From JBFWWW01 sp050245975 (lineage in GTDB: Bacteria > Pseudomonadota > Alphaproteobacteria > Rhizobiales > Hyphomicrobiaceae): 7,630 nucleotides of DNA. Within the stretch, counting starts at the first letter, position 1; each line of letters begins with the position of its first letter. The position numbers and the translations under genes are program-made. Shown here in pieces: positions 1-6,378 of this stretch. The notes below the pieces were generated by a model that saw only the letters and a program-made list of their open reading frames with translations, had not been told where the DNA came from and searched no databases. The stretch spans positions 1 to 7,630 of the forward strand of contig JBFWWW010000190.1 of assembly GCA_050245975.1 (NCBI GenBank). The letters are read 5' to 3'.

Positions 1-947
1 AGCCGCGTGATGCCGGCGTCAGGCTCGTAGCGGGGCACGCGCGCGAGGCCGCTGTCCACGACGACGCGCACGCCTTCGATGGTGAGCGACGTTTCTGCAA
101 TGGCGGTCGACAGCACGACCTTGCGCCGTCCCGGTGGCGTCGGCGCGATGGCGCGGTCCTGCGCCTTGAGGTCGAGCGCGCCGTAAAGGGATACGAGGTC
201 CACTTCGGGCAGTCCGGCGAGTGCATCGGCGAGACGCTGCTCGGTGCGGCGGATCTCGGACTGGCCGGGCAGGAACGCGAGCACCGAGCCGGGTTCTGCC
301 CGCAAGGCCCGCAGGATCGCCTGCGCCATCTGTTCGTCGATGCCGCGTCGCGTATCGCGCCCGAGATATGTGGTGGTGACGTGGAAAGAGCGCCCCTCGC
401 TCAGAATGAGGGGCGCATCTGCGAGCAGGCGCGCAACCGGTGCGGTATCCAGCGTCGCCGACATGACCAGCAGGCGCAGGTCCTCACGCAAGGCCTGGCG
501 GCTCTCGAGCGCAAAGGCGAGCCCCGTATCGGAGGCGAGGGAGCGCTCGTGGAATTCGTCGAACAGCACGCAGCCGACGTCCTGCAGCGACGGATCGTCG
601 AGGATCATGCGCGTGAACACGCCCTCCGTGACGACCTCGATGCGCGTCGCGGGGCCGACCCGCGTTCCCAGCCGCGCCCGCAAGCCCACCGTTTGCCCGA
701 CCTCCTCATCGAGCAGCGCCGCCATGCGTGCGGCCGCGCCTCGCGCCGCCAGCCGCCTCGGCTCGAGCAGCAGGATTTTCCGGCCCTACAGCCAGGGTGC
801 AGTCCTCAGCGCGAGAGGAACGCCCGTCGTCTTGCCCGCGCCGGGCGGCGCGACCAGCACCGCGGTCCCGGTGTCGGCGAGCGCGCGCTCGACGTCACCC
901 AGCACGGCGGCGATCGGCAGGTCGGCGATGGCGGGTATCGGGTTCAC
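1..947 (-). pseudogene. hrpB: HrpB-type ATP-dependent RNA helicase, N-terminal part, interrupted by in-frame amber stop
   Basis: This is a DEAH/DExH-box helicase of the HrpB family, proteins usually a little over 800 residues long; only about 315 codons fall in the window and the gene runs off the left edge. Numbered from GTG at 947: Walker A APPGAGKTT (33-41), motif Ia LEPRRLAAR (61-69), TEGVFTRM (107-114), DEFHERS (130-136), SATLD (163-167), and STAIAETSLTIEG (280-292) followed by VVVDSGLAR. Codon 54 is TAG (786-788), between PWL and GRKILLLEP, with a perfect frame on both sides. A CAG-to-TAG change would explain it. As read, only a 53-residue peptide is made; internal restart would lose Walker A. 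The start is uncertain: GTG 947 fits the family N-terminus, while ATG 983 and GTG 995 are in frame. Family call is firm; pseudogene versus base error is open. Confidence 0.85.
786..788 (-). other. In-frame amber stop codon within hrpB
   Basis: The minus-strand codon is TAG where homologues continue smoothly from the P-loop segment into motif Ia. No indel is needed to rejoin the two halves, so this is a single-base nonsense change or a base-call error. Confidence 0.85.
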
Positions 948-1020
948 GTGACGGCCGGCGTTCTCTCCACTGTGCACCCTCATAGGCCAACGCACGCTCC
1001 GGGCAAACCGGGGTGGCTGA

Positions 1021-1050
1021 CGGCAATAATATTCTTTTTCATGCTTTTTG
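1021..1050 (+). promoter_or_regulatory. AT-rich control region of the hydrolase operon with tandem 10-bp repeat
   Basis: The only AT-rich stretch in the 139-bp gap between hrpB and the hydrolase gene lies here. It holds two tandem 10-mers, ATTCTTTTTC (1031-1040) and ATGCTTTTTG (1041-1050), matching at 8 of 10 positions and spaced one helical turn apart. The 12-mer at 1031-1042 matches 11/12 with the element upstream of the NicX-like gene, and CGGCA precedes both at 5 or 6 nt. It is probably a regulator-binding site or promoter core. No -35/-10 pair could be chosen with confidence. Confidence 0.5.
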
Positions 1051-1086
1051 CCTGTGTTAGCTTCCCGTTCTCACGGAGGAAGCGTG

Positions 1087-1905
1087 ATGGCTCCAGAACA
1101 GGGCATCGCCGGCGGCATCTCCTATCTGGCGGCCGGGCCTGCCGGCGGTCTGCCGGTCGTGTTCCTGCACGGCATTGGCGGCGGCGCCGGCGCGTTCACC
1201 CCCCAGCTCGAAGCATTGTCGGGCAGTTGCCGTGCGATCGCCTGGGACATGCCGGGATATGGCGCCTCGACGCTGCCGGCCGTGGAAGGTATCGGCGCGC
1301 TTGCCGAACGGCTCTCGGGTTTTCTGTCGGCACTCAATGGTCCGCCCGCCGTTCTCGTCGGACATTCCATCGGCGGCATGATCGTCCAGGAGTATCTGGC
1401 GCGGGCTCTCGGGCCGGCGCGGGCAGTCGTGCTCGTCGGCACCAGTCCGGCCTTCGGCAAGCCCGACGGCGACTGGCAGCGCGAATTTCTCGCCGCGCGG
1501 CTCGGCCGGCTCGATGCCGGCCGCACGATGCGCGAACTCGCTCCGGAGATGGTCGCAGGTCTGGTCGGCGACAATCCCGACAGCGCCGGTCGCGCGCTTG
1601 CGGTCGCCTCGATGGCGGCGGTGCCCGAGGCGACCTATCGCGCGGCCGTGCGCAGCCTGTTGGGCTTCGACCGGCGCGAGGCGCTGGCCCGCATCGGCGT
1701 GCCGACGCTGCTCATCGCCGGCACACGCGATCCCAATGCTCCGGCGCCGATGATGCAGCGCATGGCCGACAGGATTTCCGGCGCGCGCATCGTCATCCTC
1801 GAGGGCGCCGGCCATCTGCAGAACCTCGAGCAGCCGGCCGCCTTCAACGCTGCGCTCGGCGAGTTCCTTGCCACCCTGCCGGCATATCCGGGAGAGACCC
1901 AGTGA
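1087..1905 (+). CDS. Alpha/beta-hydrolase fold protein
   Basis: A 272-residue single-domain alpha/beta hydrolase, a normal length for the family. Visible features are the oxyanion-region FLHGIGG (26-32), DMPGYG (54-59), the nucleophile elbow VGHSIGG (91-97) with Ser94, AGTRD (211-215) with the likely acid Asp215, and GAGH (240-243) with His243. The triad therefore looks complete. There is no signal peptide, so it should be cytoplasmic. ATG 1087 is chosen because GGAGG at 1075-1079 sits 7 nt upstream; the reading frame runs further 5' without support. It is the first gene of an operon and its stop overlaps the next start (GTGA). The fold covers esterases, C-C hydrolases, lactonases and N-formylmaleamate deformylases (NicD/PicE type). 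The NicX-like neighbour makes the last attractive, but the sequence alone does not fix the substrate. Confidence 0.85.
   Translation: MAPEQGIAGGISYLAAGPAGGLPVVFLHGIGGGAGAFTPQLEALSGSCRAIAWDMPGYGASTLPAVEGIGALAERLSGFLSALNGPPAVLVGHSIGGMIVQEYLARALGPARAVVLVGTSPAFGKPDGDWQREFLAARLGRLDAGRTMRELAPEMVAGLVGDNPDSAGRALAVASMAAVPEATYRAAVRSLLGFDRREALARIGVPTLLIAGTRDPNAPAPMMQRMADRISGARIVILEGAGHLQNLEQPAAFNAALGEFLATLPAYPGETQ
1891..1904 (+). promoter_or_regulatory. Ribosome binding site and GTGA stop/start overlap, hydrolase to ACAD-like gene
   Basis: GGAGAG at 1891-1896 lies 5 nt before GTG 1902. That GTG shares bases with the hydrolase stop TGA (1903-1905). This decides the GTG start over the in-frame ATG at 1947 and suggests translational coupling. 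Confidence 0.75.
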
Positions 1906-3197
1906 TTGCTTCAACCTTGTCCGCACCAGCCGCCATCGACGCGCCGATGTTCGATCCCGTGGCCTTCCGCCTGTCGCAGCGGCAGACCGAGTTGTGCGCG
2001 CTGGCTCGCGACCTTGGCAGGACGCATTTTGCTCCGCGTGCCGCCGCTTACGATCGCGAGGCCCGGTTCCCGACCGAGAACTACCAGGATTTGCGGGCGG
2101 CCGGCCTGCTCGGCATCTGTGTTCCCGAACGCCACGGCGGTTTCGGCGCCGACTACACCACCTACTCTCTCGTGGCGGCCGAACTCGGCCGTTACTGCGG
2201 CGCGACGGCGCTCACCTGGAACATGCATGTCTGCTCGACATTGTGGTCGGGCCCGCTCGCCGATGACCTCGACATGAGCGCGGAGGACCGGGCCGAGCAC
2301 GAGCGCCGCCGTGCGATCCACTACCGCCGCATCGTCAAGGATGGCGCCATCTACGCGCAACCGTTCTCGGAGGGCGGCGCGGCCGCCGCGGGTGCCGCGG
2401 CTTTCGCCACCGAGGCGCGCCCGGTCGACGGTGGATGGATCGTCAACGGCAAGAAGATCTTCGCGTCGCTTTCCGGGAACGCGGACTATTACGGCGTGCT
2501 TTGCACCGAGCTCGCGGCCGACGGCGCGCTCTCCCGCCGCAACACGCTCTACCTCGCCATTCCGGCGACAGCGCCCGGCGTCTCGGTCGTGGGCGACTGG
2601 GACCCGCTCGGCATGCGTGCCACGGTCTCGCGCACCCTGCTGTTCAAGGACGTCTTCGTCCCCGCCGACGAGCTGCTGATGCCGCGCGGCGTCTATGCGC
2701 AGGCCGCGCTGCGCTGGCCGCACATGTTCCTGACGCTGAGCCCGAGCTACATGGGGCTCGCACAAGCCGCCTACGACTTCACGGTGCGCTATCTGCGCGG
2801 CGAGATGCCCGGTACGCCGCCCGTCAAGCGGCGCATGTATCCGACCAAGCAGATCGCCGTCGCCGAGATGAAGGTGAAGCTGGAGCAGACGAAAGCGCTC
2901 TGGTTCCAGGCGGTCTCGGAAGCAAGGCCCAATCCCGGCAAGGACCAGATCATGCGCGCCTGGGCCGCGCAATACACCACGATGGAGAACGCCAACGCCA
3001 TCGCGCAGCTCGCGCTGCGCACCTGCGGCGGACAGGCGATGCTGAAATCGCTGGCGCTGGAGCGCATCTTCCGCGACAGCCGCTGCGGCTCGCTGATGCT
3101 GCCCTGGACGGCGGAGCTGTGCATCGATCGCATCGGCCGTGCGGCCCTCTACGAGGACGGCGAGACAGACGAGGCGCCGGCCGGAGGCGGGGCGTGA
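1902..3197 (+). CDS. Acyl-CoA dehydrogenase-fold flavoprotein, possibly a monooxygenase
   Basis: A 431-residue protein with the acyl-CoA dehydrogenase domain order: helical N-domain (about 20-145, with PERHGGFGADYTTYS at 75-89), middle beta domain (about 150-255, VNGKKIFASLSG at 181-192 and LGMRATVSRTLLFKDVFVP at 236-254), and helical C-domain (about 265-420, CGGQAMLK at 375-382). It should bind FAD. GTG 1902 is chosen because GGAGAG (1891-1896) precedes it at 5 nt and it overlaps the hydrolase stop as GTGA; ATG 1947 is a weaker option. Oddities: where MCAD-type enzymes carry the catalytic Glu in a YEGT motif, this protein reads LMLPWTAE (398-405), placing Pro401 there. The isovaleryl-CoA-dehydrogenase-type base position aligns by eye with Met275. 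The usual AGSD-like segment reads FSEGGAAA (155-162). It may be a DszC-like oxygenase or an ACAD with another base. Confidence 0.85.
   Translation: MIASTLSAPAAIDAPMFDPVAFRLSQRQTELCALARDLGRTHFAPRAAAYDREARFPTENYQDLRAAGLLGICVPERHGGFGADYTTYSLVAAELGRYCGATALTWNMHVCSTLWSGPLADDLDMSAEDRAEHERRRAIHYRRIVKDGAIYAQPFSEGGAAAAGAAAFATEARPVDGGWIVNGKKIFASLSGNADYYGVLCTELAADGALSRRNTLYLAIPATAPGVSVVGDWDPLGMRATVSRTLLFKDVFVPADELLMPRGVYAQAALRWPHMFLTLSPSYMGLAQAAYDFTVRYLRGEMPGTPPVKRRMYPTKQIAVAEMKVKLEQTKALWFQAVSEARPNPGKDQIMRAWAAQYTTMENANAIAQLALRTCGGQAMLKSLALERIFRDSRCGSLMLPWTAELCIDRIGRAALYEDGETDEAPAGGGA
3183..3196 (+). promoter_or_regulatory. Ribosome binding site and GTGA stop/start overlap, ACAD-like gene to ligase
   Basis: GGAGG at 3183-3187 stands 6 nt before GTG 3194, which overlaps the TGA stop (3195-3197) of the ACAD-like gene. 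The layout repeats that of the preceding gene junction and fixes the ligase start. Confidence 0.75.
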
Positions 3198-4711
3198 CGC
3201 TTGCCGACCTGATCGACCGCAATGCCGGGTTTGCGCCGGACAAGCTGGCGCTGCGCTTTGCCGGCGAGGAGATCACCTACCGGGCTTTTGCGCGGCGCAT
3301 CGAGGCCGCTGCCGCGGGGCTGGCGCAAACGCTGGGTATCGGCTGCGGCGATCGCATCGCCCATCTGGGCGTCAATTCGGCGGACTTTCTCGTCCTGCTC
3401 TTCGCGGCCGCCCGGCTCGGCGCCACCGTGGTGCCGATGAACTGGCGGCTGGCGCCGCCGGAGCATGCCTACATCCTGGCCAATGCCGAGCCGAAGGTCC
3501 TGCTGGTCGAGCGGGAGTTTGCGGCGACGCTTCCGGTCCTGCAGGCCGCGGCCCCCTCCTGCCGCATCGTCGGCTTCGATGCCGAGCTCGCCGGGCTTTC
3601 CTTCGCCGGCATCGTCGACGCCGGACGGTCGCAGCGCGCGCCCCGCACGGGCGGTGTCGCCGATCCTTTGCTGATCGTCTACACGTCGGGCACGACCGGC
3701 CGCCCCAAGGGCGCCGTGCTGACGCAGGATGCGATCCGCTGGAACGCGGTCAATGCCACGCACATGCACGGTTTGATGGCCGCCGACCACGTGCTGACCG
3801 TGCTGCCGATGTTTCATGTCGGCGGGCTCAACATCCAGACCACGCCGGCGCTCATCGCCGGTGCGACCGTCACGATCCATCCGCGCTTTGCGCCCGGCGA
3901 TACGCTCGCCGCCATCGCGCGCGAGCGGCCGACGCTGGTCGTCCTCGTTCCCGCGACCTTGCAGGCGATGATGATGCATCCCGATTTCGCGCGCGCCGAC
4001 CTGTCGAGCCTGCGCGTGATCACGACGGGATCGACCATCGTCGCGGAATCCTTCGTCACCGCCTTCGCGACGCGCGGCATCCGCGTCATCCAGGTGTACG
4101 GCTCGACCGAAACCTGCCCGGTCGTGGTCTACGAGCGTTTCGACTGTTCCCGCTTCAAACCCGACACGACCGGCGTTGCCGGCCTCATCAACGAGGCTGC
4201 CGTCGTCGACGATAAGGGCCGCGAGCTGGCCCCCGGCGAGGCCGGCGAGATCGTGGTGCGCGGGGCCAACCTGTTCTCGGGCTACTGGCGCGATCCGGTC
4301 GCGACCGAGGCCGCGTTCCGCGACGGGTGGTACCTCACGGGTGATATCGGGACGCGCGACACGGACGGCCATTTCGCCGTGCGCGAACGCAAGCGCAACG
4401 TCATCATTTCCGGCGGCGAGAACATCTACCCGGCCGAAGTGGAACGGGTGATCGGGACATTTCCCGGCGTCGCCGACTGCGCCGTCGTCGCGCGCGCCGA
4501 CGAGAAGTGGGCGGAGGTGCCTGTGGCCTTCGTCGTGCCGGCGCCCGGCGCGGCTCTCGATATCGGCGCACTCGAGCGGCACGTCGGCGCCAGCCTGGCG
4601 CGCTTCAAGCAGCCGCGCGCCTATCACCTGCGCGACGTCCTGCCGAAAAACGCGCTCGGCAAGGTGCAGCATTTCGCGCTCAAGGCCGAGCTGGCCGCTG
4701 CCGGACAATAG
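3194..4711 (+). CDS. AMP-forming acyl-CoA ligase (ANL superfamily)
   Basis: A 505-residue class I adenylate-forming enzyme, full length for a fatty- or aromatic-acid CoA ligase. It should activate a carboxylate as acyl-AMP and transfer it to CoA. Motifs in order: P-loop YTSGTTGRPKG (163-173), PMFHVGG (205-211), VYGSTET (301-307), GWYLTGDIG (378-386), hinge and core RKRNVIISGGENIYP (399-413), and PKNALGK (484-490) with Lys490 as the catalytic lysine. All key residues are present, so it is probably active. GTG 3194 is chosen because GGAGG (3183-3187) is 6 nt upstream and it overlaps the previous stop as GTGA. As last gene of the operon, it ends 3 bp from the end of the convergent NicX-like gene. 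Substrate cannot be read from sequence; an aromatic or heteroaromatic acid is inferred from context. Confidence 0.92.
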   Translation: MTLADLIDRNAGFAPDKLALRFAGEEITYRAFARRIEAAAAGLAQTLGIGCGDRIAHLGVNSADFLVLLFAAARLGATVVPMNWRLAPPEHAYILANAEPKVLLVEREFAATLPVLQAAAPSCRIVGFDAELAGLSFAGIVDAGRSQRAPRTGGVADPLLIVYTSGTTGRPKGAVLTQDAIRWNAVNATHMHGLMAADHVLTVLPMFHVGGLNIQTTPALIAGATVTIHPRFAPGDTLAAIARERPTLVVLVPATLQAMMMHPDFARADLSSLRVITTGSTIVAESFVTAFATRGIRVIQVYGSTETCPVVVYERFDCSRFKPDTTGVAGLINEAAVVDDKGRELAPGEAGEIVVRGANLFSGYWRDPVATEAAFRDGWYLTGDIGTRDTDGHFAVRERKRNVIISGGENIYPAEVERVIGTFPGVADCAVVARADEKWAEVPVAFVVPAPGAALDIGALERHVGASLARFKQPRAYHLRDVLPKNALGKVQHFALKAELAAAGQ

Positions 4712-4714
4712 CGA

Positions 4715-5764
4715 TCAGCCGAACACCGGCAGCAGGCGCCCGTTCTCGACCACGGCCTCGCCGTCGAGCTTGATCGTCGTCCCCATCATCGGCAGGTCGA
4801 AATGGCCGGCCGTGAAGCGGCCGGCGAACTCGTTGGCGCCGGTCGAGAACAGGAAATTGCCGGCGACGGCGCGGATTTCGGTGCCGTTGGTGTCGCGCTG
4901 GTCGTACATGGTCAGCGCCTCGAGCCTGGCGCGCTCGTTCATGCCGAAGCCGACATGGCTGACCGCGTAGGCGTTCCGGTCGCCCCAGGCGGCAAGCGAG
5001 CGCCGCATCAGCTCGGCGTCGGTCCCCGTACCGTCGATGCGGGTGATGTAGTCGTTTTCGAGCGTGGCGGTGACCGGGGTCTCGAAGTAGCGCTTGAACG
5101 TGAGGTTGACGTCTCCGGGCGCGAACACCAGCCGCCCGTTGGTCGTCGCCTTGCGCGGAAAGCTCACCACGAGGCCTGCCGGCACATGCTGCAGAGTGCC
5201 GGGCTTGGCGGTGAACCCCCAGACGCCGACGGTTGCCGCACCTGTCATGTCGACGGCGAGGTCGCTGCCGGCGGCCGACGTGACGGTCATCCGCGTGGCG
5301 GCCTTGAGCCGTTTCACGGCGGCGCGCACGCGTGCCTCGTCGTCCTCCGTCGGGATGAGCCGTTCGAGCGCTTCGGGGTGCTCGTTGGAGAGGGTGAGGA
5401 TGCGTGCGCCGGCCTTGAGGATTTCCGCCGTTTCGCGCGCGTGCATCAAGCCTTCAACCGTCAGATCGAGGATGGCCGGCGCGGCCTTGAGCGCGGCCAG
5501 CGCCGGCGCGAGCCCGCCGATGGCGAGCGAGGCACCGGTGGAGCGCACGGGAACCGGCGCCGTGTTCCGCGGCGTCGGCAGGACGACATGGAAGGGCAGG
5601 CCGCCGAGCCGCTGAACGGCAAGCTCGGCCAGATGGACGTTGAGCGACCGCGATTGCGTCTCCGACAGGATGGCGACGGCCTCGCCGCCCTTGCCGATCT
5701 GCGAGCGGCCGAGGATCTCGGCGAAGACGTCGATCCACTTGGCTTCGATCCGGTCGGACAACAT
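4715..5764 (-). CDS. NicX-like protein: 2,5-dihydroxypyridine 5,6-dioxygenase / aminopeptidase-T (M29) fold
   Basis: A 349-residue protein whose length and C-terminal half resemble NicX of nicotinate degradation, a non-haem Fe(II) ring-cleaving dioxygenase built on an M29-peptidase-like fold. Matching blocks include IPTEDDEARV (137-146), PGDVNLTFKRY (216-226), YAVSHVGFGM (266-275), AGNFLFSTG (301-309) and GHFDLP (320-325). From memory, NicX binds iron with two His and one Asp in SHxG and HxD contexts; here these would be His270, His321 and Asp323, so the site looks intact. ATG 5764 is chosen because AAGGA (5772-5776) lies 7 nt upstream; the in-frame extension further 5' runs across the divergent promoter. 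It is divergent from the flavin reductase gene and convergent with the ligase gene. It could instead be an M29-type peptidase or cleave another ring; the exact substrate is not determined. Confidence 0.75.
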   Translation of the reverse strand: MLSDRIEAKWIDVFAEILGRSQIGKGGEAVAILSETQSRSLNVHLAELAVQRLGGLPFHVVLPTPRNTAPVPVRSTGASLAIGGLAPALAALKAAPAILDLTVEGLMHARETAEILKAGARILTLSNEHPEALERLIPTEDDEARVRAAVKRLKAATRMTVTSAAGSDLAVDMTGAATVGVWGFTAKPGTLQHVPAGLVVSFPRKATTNGRLVFAPGDVNLTFKRYFETPVTATLENDYITRIDGTGTDAELMRRSLAAWGDRNAYAVSHVGFGMNERARLEALTMYDQRDTNGTEIRAVAGNFLFSTGANEFAGRFTAGHFDLPMMGTTIKLDGEAVVENGRLLPVFG

Positions 5765-5797
5765 CTGCCGATCCTTTGCTGGCTGCCCCGCAGGTAT

Positions 5798-5826
5798 TGG
5801 ACACGAAATATGAAAAAGCATAGGAT
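5798..5826 (+). promoter_or_regulatory. Candidate promoter of flavin reductase-marR unit
   Basis: TGGACA (5798-5803, 5/6 to the -35 consensus) and TAGGAT (5821-5826, 4/6 to -10) are 17 bp apart. The predicted transcript would begin near 5832-5834, essentially at ATG 5834, giving a leaderless or very short-leader message. The -10 overlaps an inverted repeat, as expected for repression. Prediction by eye only. Confidence 0.35.
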
Positions 5827-5832
5827 ATGCCG
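5810..5832 (-). promoter_or_regulatory. Putative operator/promoter element of NicX-like gene, shared with hydrolase operon
   Basis: Read on the minus strand, CGGCA, 6 nt, then ATGCTTTTTCAT (5821-5810). The hydrolase-operon element is CGGCA, 5 nt, then ATTCTTTTTCAT. The distance to the start codon is 45 nt here and 44 nt there. A perfect inverted repeat, GCATA-GGA-TATGC (5818-5830), overlaps it, and TATG/CATA arms also occur at 5809-5812 and 5819-5822. This suits a dimeric regulator such as the nearby MarR protein. Confidence 0.5.
5818..5830. repeat. Perfect inverted repeat GCATA-N3-TATGC in divergent promoter
   Basis: Five-base arms (5818-5822 and 5826-5830) around GGA form a perfect palindrome in the 69-bp divergent region, overlapping the candidate -10 of the flavin reductase gene. 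Presence is certain; operator function is inferred. Confidence 0.6.
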
Positions 5833-5833
5833 C

Positions 5834-6361
5834 ATGGCCGGCGCAACCGAAATACAGCTTCACGGTTCTGGCGCGAGCGACCCCGAGGTGCGTCTCAAGC
5901 TGCGCACCGCGTTCGGCCGCTTCGCGACGGGCGTCACCATCGTGACGGCGCGCGCAGGCGACGGCGAGATCGTTGGTATGACGGCCAACTCGTTCGCATC
6001 CGTGTCGCTCGATCCGCCGTTGCTGCTCTGGAGCATTGCCAAGGCGGCGCGCAGCCGCGGCGTGTTCGAGATGGCCGATCATTTCGCCGTGCACGTGCTG
6101 GGCCAGCACCAGCAGCCGCTGGCACAGCGCTTCGCCGTCGCCGGAGCCGACAAGTTCGAGGGCGTGCCGCTCAAGCTTGGCGTCATGGACCTGCCGCTGC
6201 TGGCGGAGGCCACGGCCACCTTCCAGTGCCGACGCTGGGCGGCGCACGATGCCGGCGACCATGTGATCCTGCTGGGCGAGATTTTGAGCTTCCATCACAC
6301 CAGCGAAGCACCGCTGGTGTTCCATGCGGGTGCCTACAAGTGCGTGACGGACGCGCCGTGA
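5834..6361 (+). CDS. Flavin reductase (FMN-binding split-barrel, HpaC-like)
   Basis: A 175-residue flavin reductase-like domain protein, the usual size of the reductase half of two-component flavin monooxygenases. These reduce free FMN or FAD with NAD(P)H and hand it to a separate oxygenase. Typical blocks are FGRFATGVTIVT (27-38), GMTANSFASVSLDPPLLLW (48-66), GDHVILLGEI (141-150) and PLVFHAGAY (160-168). ATG 5834 is preferred because AGGA (5822-5825) stands 8 nt before it; ATG 5810 would add eight residues with a poorer site. It is followed by marR, with the stop overlapping a possible GTG start. The partner oxygenase is not in the same unit; the ACAD-fold protein at 1902-3197 is the only candidate in the window. 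Confidence 0.88.
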   Translation: MAGATEIQLHGSGASDPEVRLKLRTAFGRFATGVTIVTARAGDGEIVGMTANSFASVSLDPPLLLWSIAKAARSRGVFEMADHFAVHVLGQHQQPLAQRFAVAGADKFEGVPLKLGVMDLPLLAEATATFQCRRWAAHDAGDHVILLGEILSFHHTSEAPLVFHAGAYKCVTDAP

Positions 6362-6378
6362 AAGGTCGGAAAAAGCCC

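Noticed and set aside
244..951. Plus-strand frame opposite hrpB
   Set aside because: It is Arg/Ser/Ala-rich and mirrors the hrpB codons; the helicase motifs are on the minus strand.
381..1901. Long plus-strand open frame continuous with the ACAD-like gene, suggesting a 938-residue fusion
   Set aside because: The extension is antisense to hrpB and out of frame over the hydrolase, has low-complexity Arg/Ala/Gly composition and no recognisable domain. A strong ribosome site supports GTG 1902.
3149..4708. 519-codon minus-strand open frame opposite the ligase
   Set aside because: Its composition is that of a GC-rich antisense shadow with no motif, whereas the plus strand carries all ANL ligase motifs.
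4745..4768. Inverted repeat CTCGAC/GTCGAG near the ligase end, as a terminator
   Set aside because: It lies inside the NicX-like coding region, has no following T-run in the ligase direction, and such pairs are common in GC-rich coding DNA.
5765..6325. In-frame N-terminal extension of the NicX-like protein
   Set aside because: It runs antisense through the flavin reductase and the divergent promoter. Family length (about 350 residues) and the AAGGA site support ATG 5764.
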